Below, one piece after another: positions 20,263-28,957 of a DNA stretch of 64,000 bases. The stretch spans positions 1-64,000 of the forward strand of contig JAHDCS010000006.1 in the NCBI GenBank assembly GCA_020629755.1. The letters run 5' to 3'. The position numbers were made by a program, and so were the translations under genes. The stretch is from Flavobacteriales bacterium (GTDB lineage: Bacteria; Bacteroidota; Bacteroidia; Flavobacteriales_G; JALEGO01). The notes under the pieces are model-generated. The model searched no databases. It was not told the origin of the DNA and was given only the letters and a program-made list of their open reading frames with translations. The stretch's first letter is position 1, and every line of letters begins with the position of its first letter.

Positions 20263-20926
20263 CTATAATTTTAACTGCTTCTTCTCCTGTATCTACAAGA
20301 GTAAACAAATCCATATCCTTGGGGCTAATGTTTTTTTGGTCTAACATGGTGTTTTTAATCCAATCAATTAATCCGCTCCAGTATTTTTTTCCTACCAAAA
20401 CAATAGGGAATTTGCCAATTTTATGGGTCTGGATAAGCGTAAGGGCTTCAAAAAGTTCGTCTAAAGTACCAAATCCGCCAGGCAATACGATAAACCCCTG
20501 AGAGTACTTCATGAACATCACCTTTCTGACAAAGAAATAATCAAAATTAATAAGCTTATCTGGATCAATATACGGATTTGACTCTTGCTCGAAAGGCAAA
20601 TCAATATTTAAGCCAACTGAATGACCTCCGCCTTTTTTAGCCCCTTTATTAGCTGCCTCCATAATGCCAGGACCTCCTCCTGATACTACGCCATAACCAA
20701 GTTGCGTAAGATCATATGCAATTTTTTCTGCTAACAAATAATAGGCATTTTCTGGTTTTGTACGGGCCGATCCGAAAATAGATACACAAGGGCCTATTCT
20801 CGCCAACTTCTCAAAACCAGTTACAAATTCAGAAACAACTTTAAAAATTTGCCAAGAATCGGCTGTTTTAATTTCGTTCCAATCTTTGTTTTTAAATGCT
20901 GCTTCTACTTTATTCTCTGATGTCAT
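20222..20926 (-). CDS. LOG-family (TIGR00730) protein / cytokinin-riboside-monophosphate phosphoribohydrolase-like
   Basis: SIFGSARTKPENAYY; VVSGGGPGIMEAANKGA; PGGFGTLDELFEALTLIQT; start taken at internal MTSENKV. Confidence 0.9.
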   Translation of the reverse strand: MTSENKVEAAFKNKDWNEIKTADSWQIFKVVSEFVTGFEKLARIGPCVSIFGSARTKPENAYYLLAEKIAYDLTQLGYGVVSGGGPGIMEAANKGAKKGGGHSVGLNIDLPFEQESNPYIDPDKLINFDYFFVRKVMFMKYSQGFIVLPGGFGTLDELFEALTLIQTHKIGKFPIVLVGKKYWSGLIDWIKNTMLDQKNISPKDMDLFTLVDTGEEAVKIIDEFYTKYTLKPNF

Positions 20927-20996
20927 ACTCCAATAAAAGTATAAATTGTTTTCTAAACCCCGCATGTATCGCATTTAAAATTTTATATTTGAGTCT

Positions 20997-22541
20997 GTGA
21001 GGTTATCTGTATTTTCTTTTATGTTATGCTTCTGGTGTGGAGTATCTTTGATAGCGCAAAACGCAAAGCCCAAGCTATCTATTAAAGATCGCTTAAACTG
21101 GAAAGAGGCCAACGACCAATTTGCCATTCAAGATTACAGGGGCGCCTTGGCTTATTTTGAAGAATTATTGCAAGCGCACCCTAACTGGAGTACTTTAAAT
21201 TTCAATATTGGTGTCTGTTTATTTGATGGAAAAAAAAACAAGCTTGAATCAGAGCCTTATTTTAAAAAAGCACTCGATATACCAAAGTCGAATATGTACC
21301 TAGGGCAAATCATGCACCTTAAATTAAACTTTGATTCGGCCCTTTATTATTATAATATTTATTTGAATGACCCCTCTGAGAGTAAAGACATTAGAATCAT
21401 CGAACAACTCAGAGCCAATACAAACTTTGCAAAAGAGCACTTAAAAGATATTACCAATGATACCTTAGTGGATGTGCCGTATCTTAATTCTAAATTTGAT
21501 GAATATGCGCCTGTTTTATCCAGCGATGGAAAAACACTTTTTTTTACTTCAAGACGTTCTGGCGGTGAAAAAAATTCTACTGATCAGACTGGTCGTTTTT
21601 TTGAAGACATTTACATCAGTACTTTAAATGACTCTGGTTATTGGGTTGAGCCTAAAAAGGTATTCTCTAGCCCTCATGATCTTCATGAAGCTACTGCTGG
21701 ATTAAGCCCTGATGGAAAAAAATTAGTCGTATTTAGAACTGATAAAAACTACATTACAGGCAATTTATTTTATACGTCAAAAGAAGTAGATCAATGGGGT
21801 AAACTCCATAAATTTGAAAACGGAATTAATTCATCTTATATAGAGTCTAGCATGAGCTTTTCTCTTGACCAAAAAACCATCTATTTTTCAAGTGACAGAC
21901 CTGGCGGATTTGGAGGCAAAGATATTTACAGAATCAGACAAATGGGCGATGGTTCTTGGAGTAAACCTTTCAACTTAGGGCCTTTAATTAATACCGCTTT
22001 TGACGATGATGCGCCTTTTATACATCCAAACGGAATTACCTTGTTCTTTTGCTCTAAGGGCCATCAAAACTTAGGGGGATATGATATATTTAGATCTGAA
22101 CTTAACCTAGAAGAAGACACTTGGAGCAGAGCCAAAAATTTAAAATCCCCCCTAAACTCTGTCTATGACGATGTCTTCTTTTCTATAAGTTCTGATGGCG
22201 AGCAAGCTTTTTTTTCATCTGAAAGATCTTATGGATTAGGCGGACAGGATATTTTTAAAATAAACTTAAAGCAAAAACCTATCCCTTATTTTATTGGCTA
22301 TGTATTTGATGCAGAAACCAATCATCCCATCAAAGCCACACTTAAAGTCACCAAAACGAACGGAGACATACAAGGCATTTACAAAAGTTCAAAAAAGACT
22401 GGTAAATATATTTTTGTACTTGATTACAAACAAACCTACAAAGTAGAAATTACACATCCTAAATATTCGACTTATAGCAAAAGTATAACCATTGAGGATG
22501 ACAAGCCTTTTGAAGGCACTTTCAAGCTTTTCAAGAAATAA
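20997..22541 (+). CDS. TPR plus PD40 (WD40-like beta-propeller) secreted protein with C-terminal carboxypeptidase-regulatory-like domain
   Basis: Repeated 'YFSSDRPGGFGGKDIY' / 'FFSSERSYGLGGQDIF' motifs; GTG start. Confidence 0.85.
   Translation: MRLSVFSFMLCFWCGVSLIAQNAKPKLSIKDRLNWKEANDQFAIQDYRGALAYFEELLQAHPNWSTLNFNIGVCLFDGKKNKLESEPYFKKALDIPKSNMYLGQIMHLKLNFDSALYYYNIYLNDPSESKDIRIIEQLRANTNFAKEHLKDITNDTLVDVPYLNSKFDEYAPVLSSDGKTLFFTSRRSGGEKNSTDQTGRFFEDIYISTLNDSGYWVEPKKVFSSPHDLHEATAGLSPDGKKLVVFRTDKNYITGNLFYTSKEVDQWGKLHKFENGINSSYIESSMSFSLDQKTIYFSSDRPGGFGGKDIYRIRQMGDGSWSKPFNLGPLINTAFDDDAPFIHPNGITLFFCSKGHQNLGGYDIFRSELNLEEDTWSRAKNLKSPLNSVYDDVFFSISSDGEQAFFSSERSYGLGGQDIFKINLKQKPIPYFIGYVFDAETNHPIKATLKVTKTNGDIQGIYKSSKKTGKYIFVLDYKQTYKVEITHPKYSTYSKSITIEDDKPFEGTFKLFKK
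22145..22152 (-). repeat. GGGGGGAT motif 7
   Basis: gagtttaGGGGGGATttta; antisense (SPL). Confidence 0.9.
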
Positions 22542-22582
22542 AAATATTTAATCTAAAAAAGGACAGCCACCAAAAAAGTACT

Positions 22583-24061
22583 TTAAGAAGCAAAAAGCGA
22601 CTCAACGAAGGCTTTTTTATCAAATATTTGCAAGTGATCAATTCCTTCGCCTACACCAATGTATTTTACTGGTATTTGAAACTGATCAGAAATTCCAATC
22701 ACCACCCCTCCTTTAGCAGTGCCGTCTAATTTTGTGAGAGCAAGTGAATTCACTTGGGTAGCTTTTGTAAACTGCTTGGCCTGCTCTATGGCATTTTGCC
22801 CTGTAGAAGCATCTAAAACCAACAATACTTCATCTGGCGCATTAGGCACTACTTTTTGCATCACGTTTTTGATCTTTGTTAGCTCATTCATTAAATTAAT
22901 CTTGTTATGTAGCCTACCAGCTGTATCAATTAAAACAATGTCTGCATTTTGAGCTTTTGCAGACTCAAGTGTGTCAAACGCTACAGAGGCTGGATCTGAA
23001 CCCATTTTTTGAGAAATCACAGGCACGTTTACACGTTCTCCCCACACTTTAATTTGATCTATTGCTGCTGCTCTAAATGTATCTGCCGCGCCTAACACCA
23101 CATTTAACCCAATTTTTTTAAACCCGTAAGCCAATTTACCAATGGTTGTTGTTTTGCCTACACCATTAACCCCTACTACCATAATAACATAAGGCTGACC
23201 GCTGGTTTTATTGCCTAGAATAGACTCTATCTCATTTGACGCTTTATCACCCAGCATTAGATGCGTAATTTCTTCTCTAAGCATACCCTGCAGCTCTTTT
23301 GTGCTTAAATATTTATCATTAGCAACACGCGCTTCTATGGCATCAATAATTTTCAAGGTAGTTTGCACGCCTACATCACTCTGAATTAGCGTTTCTTCGA
23401 GCTGGTCTAGCACCTCAGCATCAATAGTAGATTTACCTACAACTGCTCTAGATAGTTTACTAAAAAAACCTTCTTTTGTTTTTTCTAAACTTTTATTTAA
23501 TTGTTTTTTTTCTTCTTGATCTACTTTTTTCTTAGCCTCTTCAATCTTTTGAGCTTCAGCTTTCTTTTTGGCTTCTTCAGCTGCTTTGGCTTCTTGTTTG
23601 GTTTGCCACTCTTTTTCTTTACGCTCTTTTTCTCTACTATCGACTAATTCCTTTTTAATTTTCTTTTCAGAAGGGTCTAAAGATTTTTTTTCTTTATCTA
23701 CAGTATTTTCTTCTTCTCTATTAGCCTCTGTATTTTTTTTTGTTATGGGGGATGATGGTTCAGCTTTATCAGGATCATTTACTTTGATTTCTGATGTAGA
23801 GTCTTCTAAAACAACTTCTTCTTTTCTCTGAGTATCTTCAGGCTCTGTTTTTTTAAACTTCTCTTCTTTTATTTTTTCTAAAACCGGCTCCTCTTTTTTT
23901 ATACGTTGTTCAGAAACTTTTTGTGTGTCTTGCCCATCTACAAGGTGCTCTTGACTCTCTTGTTGAGAATGCTGAATCTTTTGCTCTTGTGCTTCTTCTT
24001 TATTTTTCTGCTCAGAATCAGGTGAACTGAAAATTTTTTTTATCCGATCAAATAGCCCCAT
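22583..24061 (-). CDS. ftsY: Signal recognition particle receptor FtsY, long charged N-terminus
   Basis: VVGVNGVGKTTTIGKLA; GAADTFRAAAIDQI; DTAGRL; TKLDGTAKGG. Confidence 0.96.
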   Translation of the reverse strand: MGLFDRIKKIFSSPDSEQKNKEEAQEQKIQHSQQESQEHLVDGQDTQKVSEQRIKKEEPVLEKIKEEKFKKTEPEDTQRKEEVVLEDSTSEIKVNDPDKAEPSSPITKKNTEANREEENTVDKEKKSLDPSEKKIKKELVDSREKERKEKEWQTKQEAKAAEEAKKKAEAQKIEEAKKKVDQEEKKQLNKSLEKTKEGFFSKLSRAVVGKSTIDAEVLDQLEETLIQSDVGVQTTLKIIDAIEARVANDKYLSTKELQGMLREEITHLMLGDKASNEIESILGNKTSGQPYVIMVVGVNGVGKTTTIGKLAYGFKKIGLNVVLGAADTFRAAAIDQIKVWGERVNVPVISQKMGSDPASVAFDTLESAKAQNADIVLIDTAGRLHNKINLMNELTKIKNVMQKVVPNAPDEVLLVLDASTGQNAIEQAKQFTKATQVNSLALTKLDGTAKGGVVIGISDQFQIPVKYIGVGEGIDHLQIFDKKAFVESLFAS

Positions 24062-24090
24062 TTTGTACTAGTTTGTGTTCTTTTGTGGTG

Positions 24091-24125
24091 AAAAAAAAGG
24101 CCTGGATCACTATGAAACAGGCCTT
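24091..24125 (-). terminator. Rho-independent terminator downstream of rpmG-DUF4295
   Basis: On minus strand AAGGCCTG-tttcatagtgatc-CAGGCCTTTTTTTT: perfect 8-bp stem plus T-tract. Confidence 0.85.
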
Positions 24126-24148
24126 ACATTAATGTCTTATGAAGAATA

Positions 24149-24301
24149 TTATCCTTTCAAATAATCGTTTACCATATCTTTTGAAACGATCTCAGATTTA
24201 AATGAATAGGCACCTGTTTTAGGTGATTTGACCACTTTAATTACCTTGGTCATCCCTTTTGATTCTCCTTTTTTTAACCTTGCAACTGTTTTCTTAGCCA
24301 T
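24149..24301 (-). CDS. DUF4295 small basic protein
   Basis: Manual translation: MAKKTVARLKKGESKGMTKVIKVVKSPKTGAYSFKSEIVSKDMVNDYLKG; characteristic neighbour of rpmG in Bacteroidota; missed by ORF track. Confidence 0.9.
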   Translation of the reverse strand: MAKKTVARLKKGESKGMTKVIKVVKSPKTGAYSFKSEIVSKDMVNDYLKG

Positions 24302-24302
24302 C

Positions 24303-24485
24303 TTACTTTATTTCTTTGTGAAGGGTATATTTTCTTAAAATGGGATTGTATTTTTTTAATTCAATACGATCCGGCGTGTTTTTTCTGTTCTTGGTTGTAA
24401 TATATCTTGACGTGCCTGGTTTACCACTGTTTTTGTGCTCAGTACACTCTAAAATTACTTGTATTCTTGTATCTTTTCTTGCCAT
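24303..24485 (-). CDS. rpmG: 50S ribosomal protein L33
   Basis: [60 protein letters not shown]; start trimmed from the track ORF. Confidence 0.95.
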   Translation of the reverse strand: MARKDTRIQVILECTEHKNSGKPGTSRYITTKNRKNTPDRIELKKYNPILRKYTLHKEIK

Positions 24486-24540
24486 AACGCTGTCATGTTG
24501 GGCATGCAAATTTAGTTGGTTTTATTGAGAAAGGCAACAT

Positions 24541-25245
24541 TCAGAAATCTTTTCTTTCTTTTTCATTGCCCTTTTGATCGTAATAAATCCATGTGCCTGT
24601 ATTTTGATAATCTAAAACATCGGTGTTATACACTACAAATCCTTTAGATTCAAGCGCCCCGTTATCATAATACTCTTTTTTTTCATATATTTTTTTTCCT
24701 TTTTTTATCAATTTTAAAGACGAGCGTAATTTCCCATTTGGATGGTAATATCTTTTTTCAATTAAATAGTCTATTTTTTTGTTGTACTCTTCATAAAACT
24801 CTGGACTGCCGTTTTGAAAAAAATCTTCCCATTTTCTGACAAATTTTTTATTGAAATGTACCGTAGATTTTATTTTTCCATTTAAATAATAAACATGTCT
24901 TATGCTTTTTATATCATCAATAATTTTAAATTCTCTTTCTAATTGCCCAGTCAAATAATAGTTTTTATACCTCTGTAATTGTCCATCTACATAAAAGCCT
25001 TCGTGAAGTATAGCGCCAGTAGTATAAAAATCTTTCACCCATCCTTTACAGGCATAGCCAGCACATTTTCTGACTGAATCTCCTTTTAGTCTAAGGTTTA
25101 GCTTTTCATACATATCAATACCAAATCGATCATGAACTACTTCTTCAGGAGAATATTTATCTCCTTTAAATACTTGTGCACTAAAGGTTGAATAAAAAGA
25201 TGAAACAACAATTAAAAGAAGAATATGTAATAGCCGGTGATTCAT
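24541..25245 (-). CDS. Secreted MORN/YwqK-like repeat protein
   Basis: Signal peptide; repeated 'YY.(N)G.L....' units (YYLTGQLERE, YYLNGKIKSTVHF, YYHPNGKLRSSL, YYDNGALESKG). Confidence 0.7.
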   Translation of the reverse strand: MNHRLLHILLLIVVSSFYSTFSAQVFKGDKYSPEEVVHDRFGIDMYEKLNLRLKGDSVRKCAGYACKGWVKDFYTTGAILHEGFYVDGQLQRYKNYYLTGQLEREFKIIDDIKSIRHVYYLNGKIKSTVHFNKKFVRKWEDFFQNGSPEFYEEYNKKIDYLIEKRYYHPNGKLRSSLKLIKKGKKIYEKKEYYDNGALESKGFVVYNTDVLDYQNTGTWIYYDQKGNEKERKDF

Positions 25246-25260
25246 AAAAATGAGATTTTA

Positions 25261-26313
25261 TCAAGATACAATTTTTTTTAAATGCATATCTAATATTTTA
25301 CCCATTGAATCTAAACTCAAAAACCGTGCCTCTTTGTGGTATTTAGATAAATCACTTGCTAATTTTTTAGTTTTTTCTGAAGATGAAATTTTATCGTTTT
25401 TCATCACGGTCATTAACTTCTCATATTTAACTGTAGACGAAGCTAAACGCTTACCAATCAGAGTTTGTTCTTCGAGTTGGTATTGTTTGATTGTATTTGC
25501 ATCTAAAAGTGTTCTACAAAACTCTACTACTTTATTATTTTCTTTAAAATATTGAGGCAAATACAGCGTGCGCTTACCTTCGTAGGTCTGTTGGTCAAAA
25601 TCAATCGAGCGAATACGGTATTGCTCATTGTCAAAGTCGGGGGTGATGTCAATGACATAATTGTAGGAACGCATATCTCCTAAGAGGCGCACAAAACACC
25701 TCTCATTAAATTTCACAAACTCTTTAGCTATACGCACCTTATTGGTGCGTTTTCTCTGTAAATAATGTTGAATAAATGTATCTCCAGGGATGCCTGCGAT
25801 GTGGTCTTCAACCAAGGTGTTTTGATCTACAAAAAAATGTATTCTATTGGGGGATAAGATATGCTCTAGCTCTAAGCCATAAATACGAGAAGCATCTGCT
25901 TTTTTAATATAATAATAGTCGTAATTGTCATTAAATTGATTAACAATTCGAATTCGAAATGGATTTGAATTGCCAAAAGTGCAATAATCAATACGATCTA
26001 CAATCAAATGATCTAACAAAGATAGATCGCCATCTGTTCTTAAAATAGCGTATATCTTTTTTAAGCCCATGTGAATCTCTTGCATGAATTCTGCAGGATA
26101 CATCGCTGACTCCCATAATGTATCTTGTCCTTTCTCATTGTATAACGGGAAGGCATTTGAATAGCGCGTTAAATCGGTATAAGAGACCGGTAGTTTAATT
26201 TCTCTACTAAATGCCCTCAGATACCCTCTTAGGGACTTATTAATTGGGAAAGACGGTTTTTTCTTAGAAATATAATCAATATCATCTTTGGAATAGCTCA
26301 TAATTTGAAACAA
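25261..26313 (-). CDS. Conserved hypothetical protein, family not recognised
   Basis: 350-aa ORF without signal peptide or recognised domain. Confidence 0.75.
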   Translation of the reverse strand: MFQIMSYSKDDIDYISKKKPSFPINKSLRGYLRAFSREIKLPVSYTDLTRYSNAFPLYNEKGQDTLWESAMYPAEFMQEIHMGLKKIYAILRTDGDLSLLDHLIVDRIDYCTFGNSNPFRIRIVNQFNDNYDYYYIKKADASRIYGLELEHILSPNRIHFFVDQNTLVEDHIAGIPGDTFIQHYLQRKRTNKVRIAKEFVKFNERCFVRLLGDMRSYNYVIDITPDFDNEQYRIRSIDFDQQTYEGKRTLYLPQYFKENNKVVEFCRTLLDANTIKQYQLEEQTLIGKRLASSTVKYEKLMTVMKNDKISSSEKTKKLASDLSKYHKEARFLSLDSMGKILDMHLKKIVS

Positions 26314-26383
26314 AAAGCTGGTTTTGACGTAAGTAAACCTAACTGCTAAAAATTAAACAATTATTTAAACACACAGAACCAAA

Positions 26384-26956
26384 ATGCCAACCAATTTAAA
26401 TCCGCTTATATGTCTATTTATTTTTTTAATCATTCATCTATGTGGATTGTCTCAAGAAAATGTGAAGGAAGATCTGTCCGTAGTGTCTAAAAGCCAAGAA
26501 CATGCTTCTAAAAACATATCTAATAAGAAAAACGTCATGTATGTAATGCCTGCTCAATTTTTTCAAACTACACTGAATCTAGGCTATGAGCGTTTATTAA
26601 ATACTAAAAACGGAATCTACATACACTATTATAGAATTGTCAATGAATCTACCAATGAATATAACCTACACTACCAGCATTACTTCAAACAAACAGATGC
26701 CCTAGATTTAAATTTTGACAATCTACGTATCAAAGGGTTTTATCTAGAATACTTTACTGGCATTGCCTTTCGGTATGCCGATAACAATGAAAACGAAAGC
26801 TATTCGGCCCGAATACCTATCGGCACTAAAGTTCAATTTAAAAAAGGCATTAGTGTAATGTTATCTGGCTTAGTAGGGCCAGGTATTCAAAAAGGAATAA
26901 AGGATCAATTATATACCGACTGGGGTATATTATTTGGGCTTGGTTATAGATTCTAA
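26384..26956 (+). CDS. Small outer-membrane beta-barrel-like protein
   Basis: Signal peptide; alternating aromatic/hydrophobic strands, terminal FGLGYRF. Confidence 0.65.
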   Translation: MPTNLNPLICLFIFLIIHLCGLSQENVKEDLSVVSKSQEHASKNISNKKNVMYVMPAQFFQTTLNLGYERLLNTKNGIYIHYYRIVNESTNEYNLHYQHYFKQTDALDLNFDNLRIKGFYLEYFTGIAFRYADNNENESYSARIPIGTKVQFKKGISVMLSGLVGPGIQKGIKDQLYTDWGILFGLGYRF

Positions 26957-27352
26957 AGCCTCTAAGGCCAAACGATAGCCATGAAGTCCTAAACCTGAGA
27001 TTGTTCCTTTTACCACTGATGAAACATAAGATACACGCCTAAATGTTTCTCTTGATTGAATGTTTGAAATATGCACTTCAACAGCAGGAATATCTATAGC
27101 TTTTATAGCATCTGCAATGGCTAATGAGGTGTGTGTATACGCCCCTGGATTAATCACTATACCAGCAGCAGTCACACTTAAAATACACTCTATGATCTCT
27201 GATTCACTAGAACAGAAGTGAAATTCAAAAGAATAGCGCTCTAAGAGCGTTTTAAAATAGGTATGGATATCTGTAGACCCATAAATCATTTTTTCTCTTT
27301 TGCCTATTGATGAAAGAGAAGGGCCGTTAATTATGGTGTATGTTTTGGGCAT
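26930..27352 (-). CDS. aroQ: 3-dehydroquinate dehydratase, type II
   Basis: IINGPSLSSIGKRE; INPGAYTHTSLAIADA; VEVHISNIQSRE; start MPKTYT. Confidence 0.94.
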   Translation of the reverse strand: MPKTYTIINGPSLSSIGKREKMIYGSTDIHTYFKTLLERYSFEFHFCSSESEIIECILSVTAAGIVINPGAYTHTSLAIADAIKAIDIPAVEVHISNIQSRETFRRVSYVSSVVKGTISGLGLHGYRLALEALESITKPK

Positions 27353-27361
27353 GATGCAAAA

Positions 27362-27392
27362 CAAAAACCCCCGCCGAATGGCGGGGGTTTTT
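27362..27392. terminator. Strong bidirectional rho-independent terminator
   Basis: aaaaaCCCCCGCCgaatGGCGGGGGttttt: near-perfect palindrome with A/T tracts both sides. Confidence 0.92.
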
Positions 27393-27413
27393 CTAAATTA
27401 TTTAAAATTTAAA

Positions 27414-28346
27414 TTACTGTTGTACTTTAATGTCAAGAGTAATAAATCCAGAGCCATCGTCTGAAGTTCCGCTAGGCGTATTTACTCCAGCCACATGAAT
27501 AAGGCCTTTTTTGCCTGAAGCTGTTTCAAATGCAATAATATTGCCTTGCGCCAACATGCCTTGTAAAGAATTAGACGTTGTTGGGAAATTGGTGCTACTT
27601 ACAAATGAATCATCAGATAAAGCAACAAAATCAGAAGCAGACCAAGTTGTCAACGCAAATTTTGTTGCGTTTTGAGTTGAAAATCCAGAGGTATATCCAA
27701 AAAAGTTACTTGAAGTATAATTTGGATCGTTTACGGTTTGATCATTCGGGGCAGCAAACGCATGTGCATTAGTTGCGCCATAATAGTATACTAAATCAAC
27801 ATCTGCTGAATTAGCCTCACCAGCTGTTTTATTGTAAACGGTACCGCCTTCAAGATCAATCATGTTGTTTTCATCTGATAACGTACCATCTGAATCTTGT
27901 AAGACTTTACCCATAAAAGAACTAATAGCACCTGCCATATTGATTGGCCCTACTGTAAAATTAAGGCTGCTTAATGTTGATAAAGGCAAATCTTTATTAT
28001 CGTCTTCAACCGTTACATTCACGGTGTATACTTGACCGTAAGATGCGCTCGTTGGTACCGTAATGGTTTGTTCGTAAGCAGAAGCTGTGCCGCTCAATTC
28101 TGTGGTTTGAACAGTACCTGCAGAAGTGCCATTTGATTCTATAGAAAGTCTAGCTTCGCCCAAACCTTCAGCATCTGTAAAGTTGGCTGTAATTTTTAAT
28201 TCATCTCCAGGCTCAATATCGCCTCCATTGAGATCTTCATAGGCCAAATCTGTGATAATAGGATCATTGTTGTCTTTAGAACAACTAGAGAAAAAAGTGA
28301 TGCCAAATACTGCAACACCTGTCATAAACAAATTTATCTTTTTCAT
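27414..28346 (-). CDS. Lipoprotein, unknown function
   Basis: MKKINLFMTGVAVFGITFFSSCSKD lipobox. Confidence 0.75.
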   Translation of the reverse strand: MKKINLFMTGVAVFGITFFSSCSKDNNDPIITDLAYEDLNGGDIEPGDELKITANFTDAEGLGEARLSIESNGTSAGTVQTTELSGTASAYEQTITVPTSASYGQVYTVNVTVEDDNKDLPLSTLSSLNFTVGPINMAGAISSFMGKVLQDSDGTLSDENNMIDLEGGTVYNKTAGEANSADVDLVYYYGATNAHAFAAPNDQTVNDPNYTSSNFFGYTSGFSTQNATKFALTTWSASDFVALSDDSFVSSTNFPTTSNSLQGMLAQGNIIAFETASGKKGLIHVAGVNTPSGTSDDGSGFITLDIKVQQ

Positions 28347-28490
28347 AATAATTATAATTAAGTTTTAAAGTGATCCAAAACTACATATTCTGTAATAAAA
28401 ACAAGAGTGATTTGCAAAAACTTTTGGTGAAAAAGGATAAAAAAAGTGTAACCTTAGTAAAAATAAGGCGTTAAAATAGATCTCTTTTCC

Positions 28491-28520
28491 TTGGAAAAGT
28501 GTGAATTAATATTAATTTTG
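28491..28520 (+). promoter_or_regulatory. Bacteroidota-type promoter (-33 TTG, -7 TAnnTTTG) for the Ala-rich lipoprotein
   Basis: TTG (28491-28493), 19-nt spacer, TAATTTTG (28513-28520), about 25 bp before ATG at 28545. Confidence 0.65.
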
Positions 28521-28544
28521 AGTTAAACTATAAACATTAAGAAA

Positions 28545-28874
28545 ATGAAGAAGTTATCAATTTTTGCTGTTTTAGCCTTTGCTGCTGGAACTTTTTTCTC
28601 GTGCAGCGAAGCTGCTCAAACTGCAAGTGACGCAGTAGATGCTACTACTGAAGCGGCTAGCGACGTTGCTGAAGGTACTGTAGAAGTTGCTGGTGATGTT
28701 GCTGAAGGTACTGCTGACTTAGCTGGTGATGCTGTAGATGCTGCTGGTGACGCTGCTAATGCAGTTGGTGATGCTGCAGGCGATGCTGCTAATGCGGCAG
28801 GAAACGCTGTTGACGCTGCTACAGATAAAGCTGGTGAGGTAATTGAAGATGCTGGTCAAGCACTTCAAGACTAA
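28545..28874 (+). CDS. Small Ala/Asp/Gly-rich repetitive lipoprotein
   Basis: Signal/lipobox FFSCSEA; repeats of 'GDAVDAAGDAANA'. Confidence 0.75.
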   Translation: MKKLSIFAVLAFAAGTFFSCSEAAQTASDAVDATTEAASDVAEGTVEVAGDVAEGTADLAGDAVDAAGDAANAVGDAAGDAANAAGNAVDAATDKAGEVIEDAGQALQD

Positions 28875-28894
28875 AATCACTTAAAAAGTATATG

Positions 28895-28930
28895 AAAGGG
28901 AGGTAAGTATGTCTTATCTCCCTTTTTTTT
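28895..28930 (+). terminator. Rho-independent terminator
   Basis: AAGGGAGGTAAG-tatgt-CTTATCTCCCTTTTTTTTT. Confidence 0.85.
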
Positions 28931-28957
28931 TAGCTATTTTTAAAAAAATTCAAAGGT

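Noticed and set aside
23568-23831. 87-aa Ser/Leu-rich ORF antisense to ftsY
   Set aside because: Arises from complement of K/E-rich codons; no signal of real coding.
24340-24528. 62-aa ORF opposite rpmG
   Set aside because: Antisense to ribosomal protein L33.
22074-25855. GGGGGAT (five G) near-matches at 22074, 23747, 25849 and 59514 (minus)
   Set aside because: Only about 4 of roughly 20 G5 runs are followed by AT, close to background; not counted as motif.
28620-28860. Possible DNA tandem repeat/CRISPR-like array in the Ala-rich gene
   Set aside because: Repeats are imperfect, in frame and encode Ala/Gly/Asp; no regular spacer structure.
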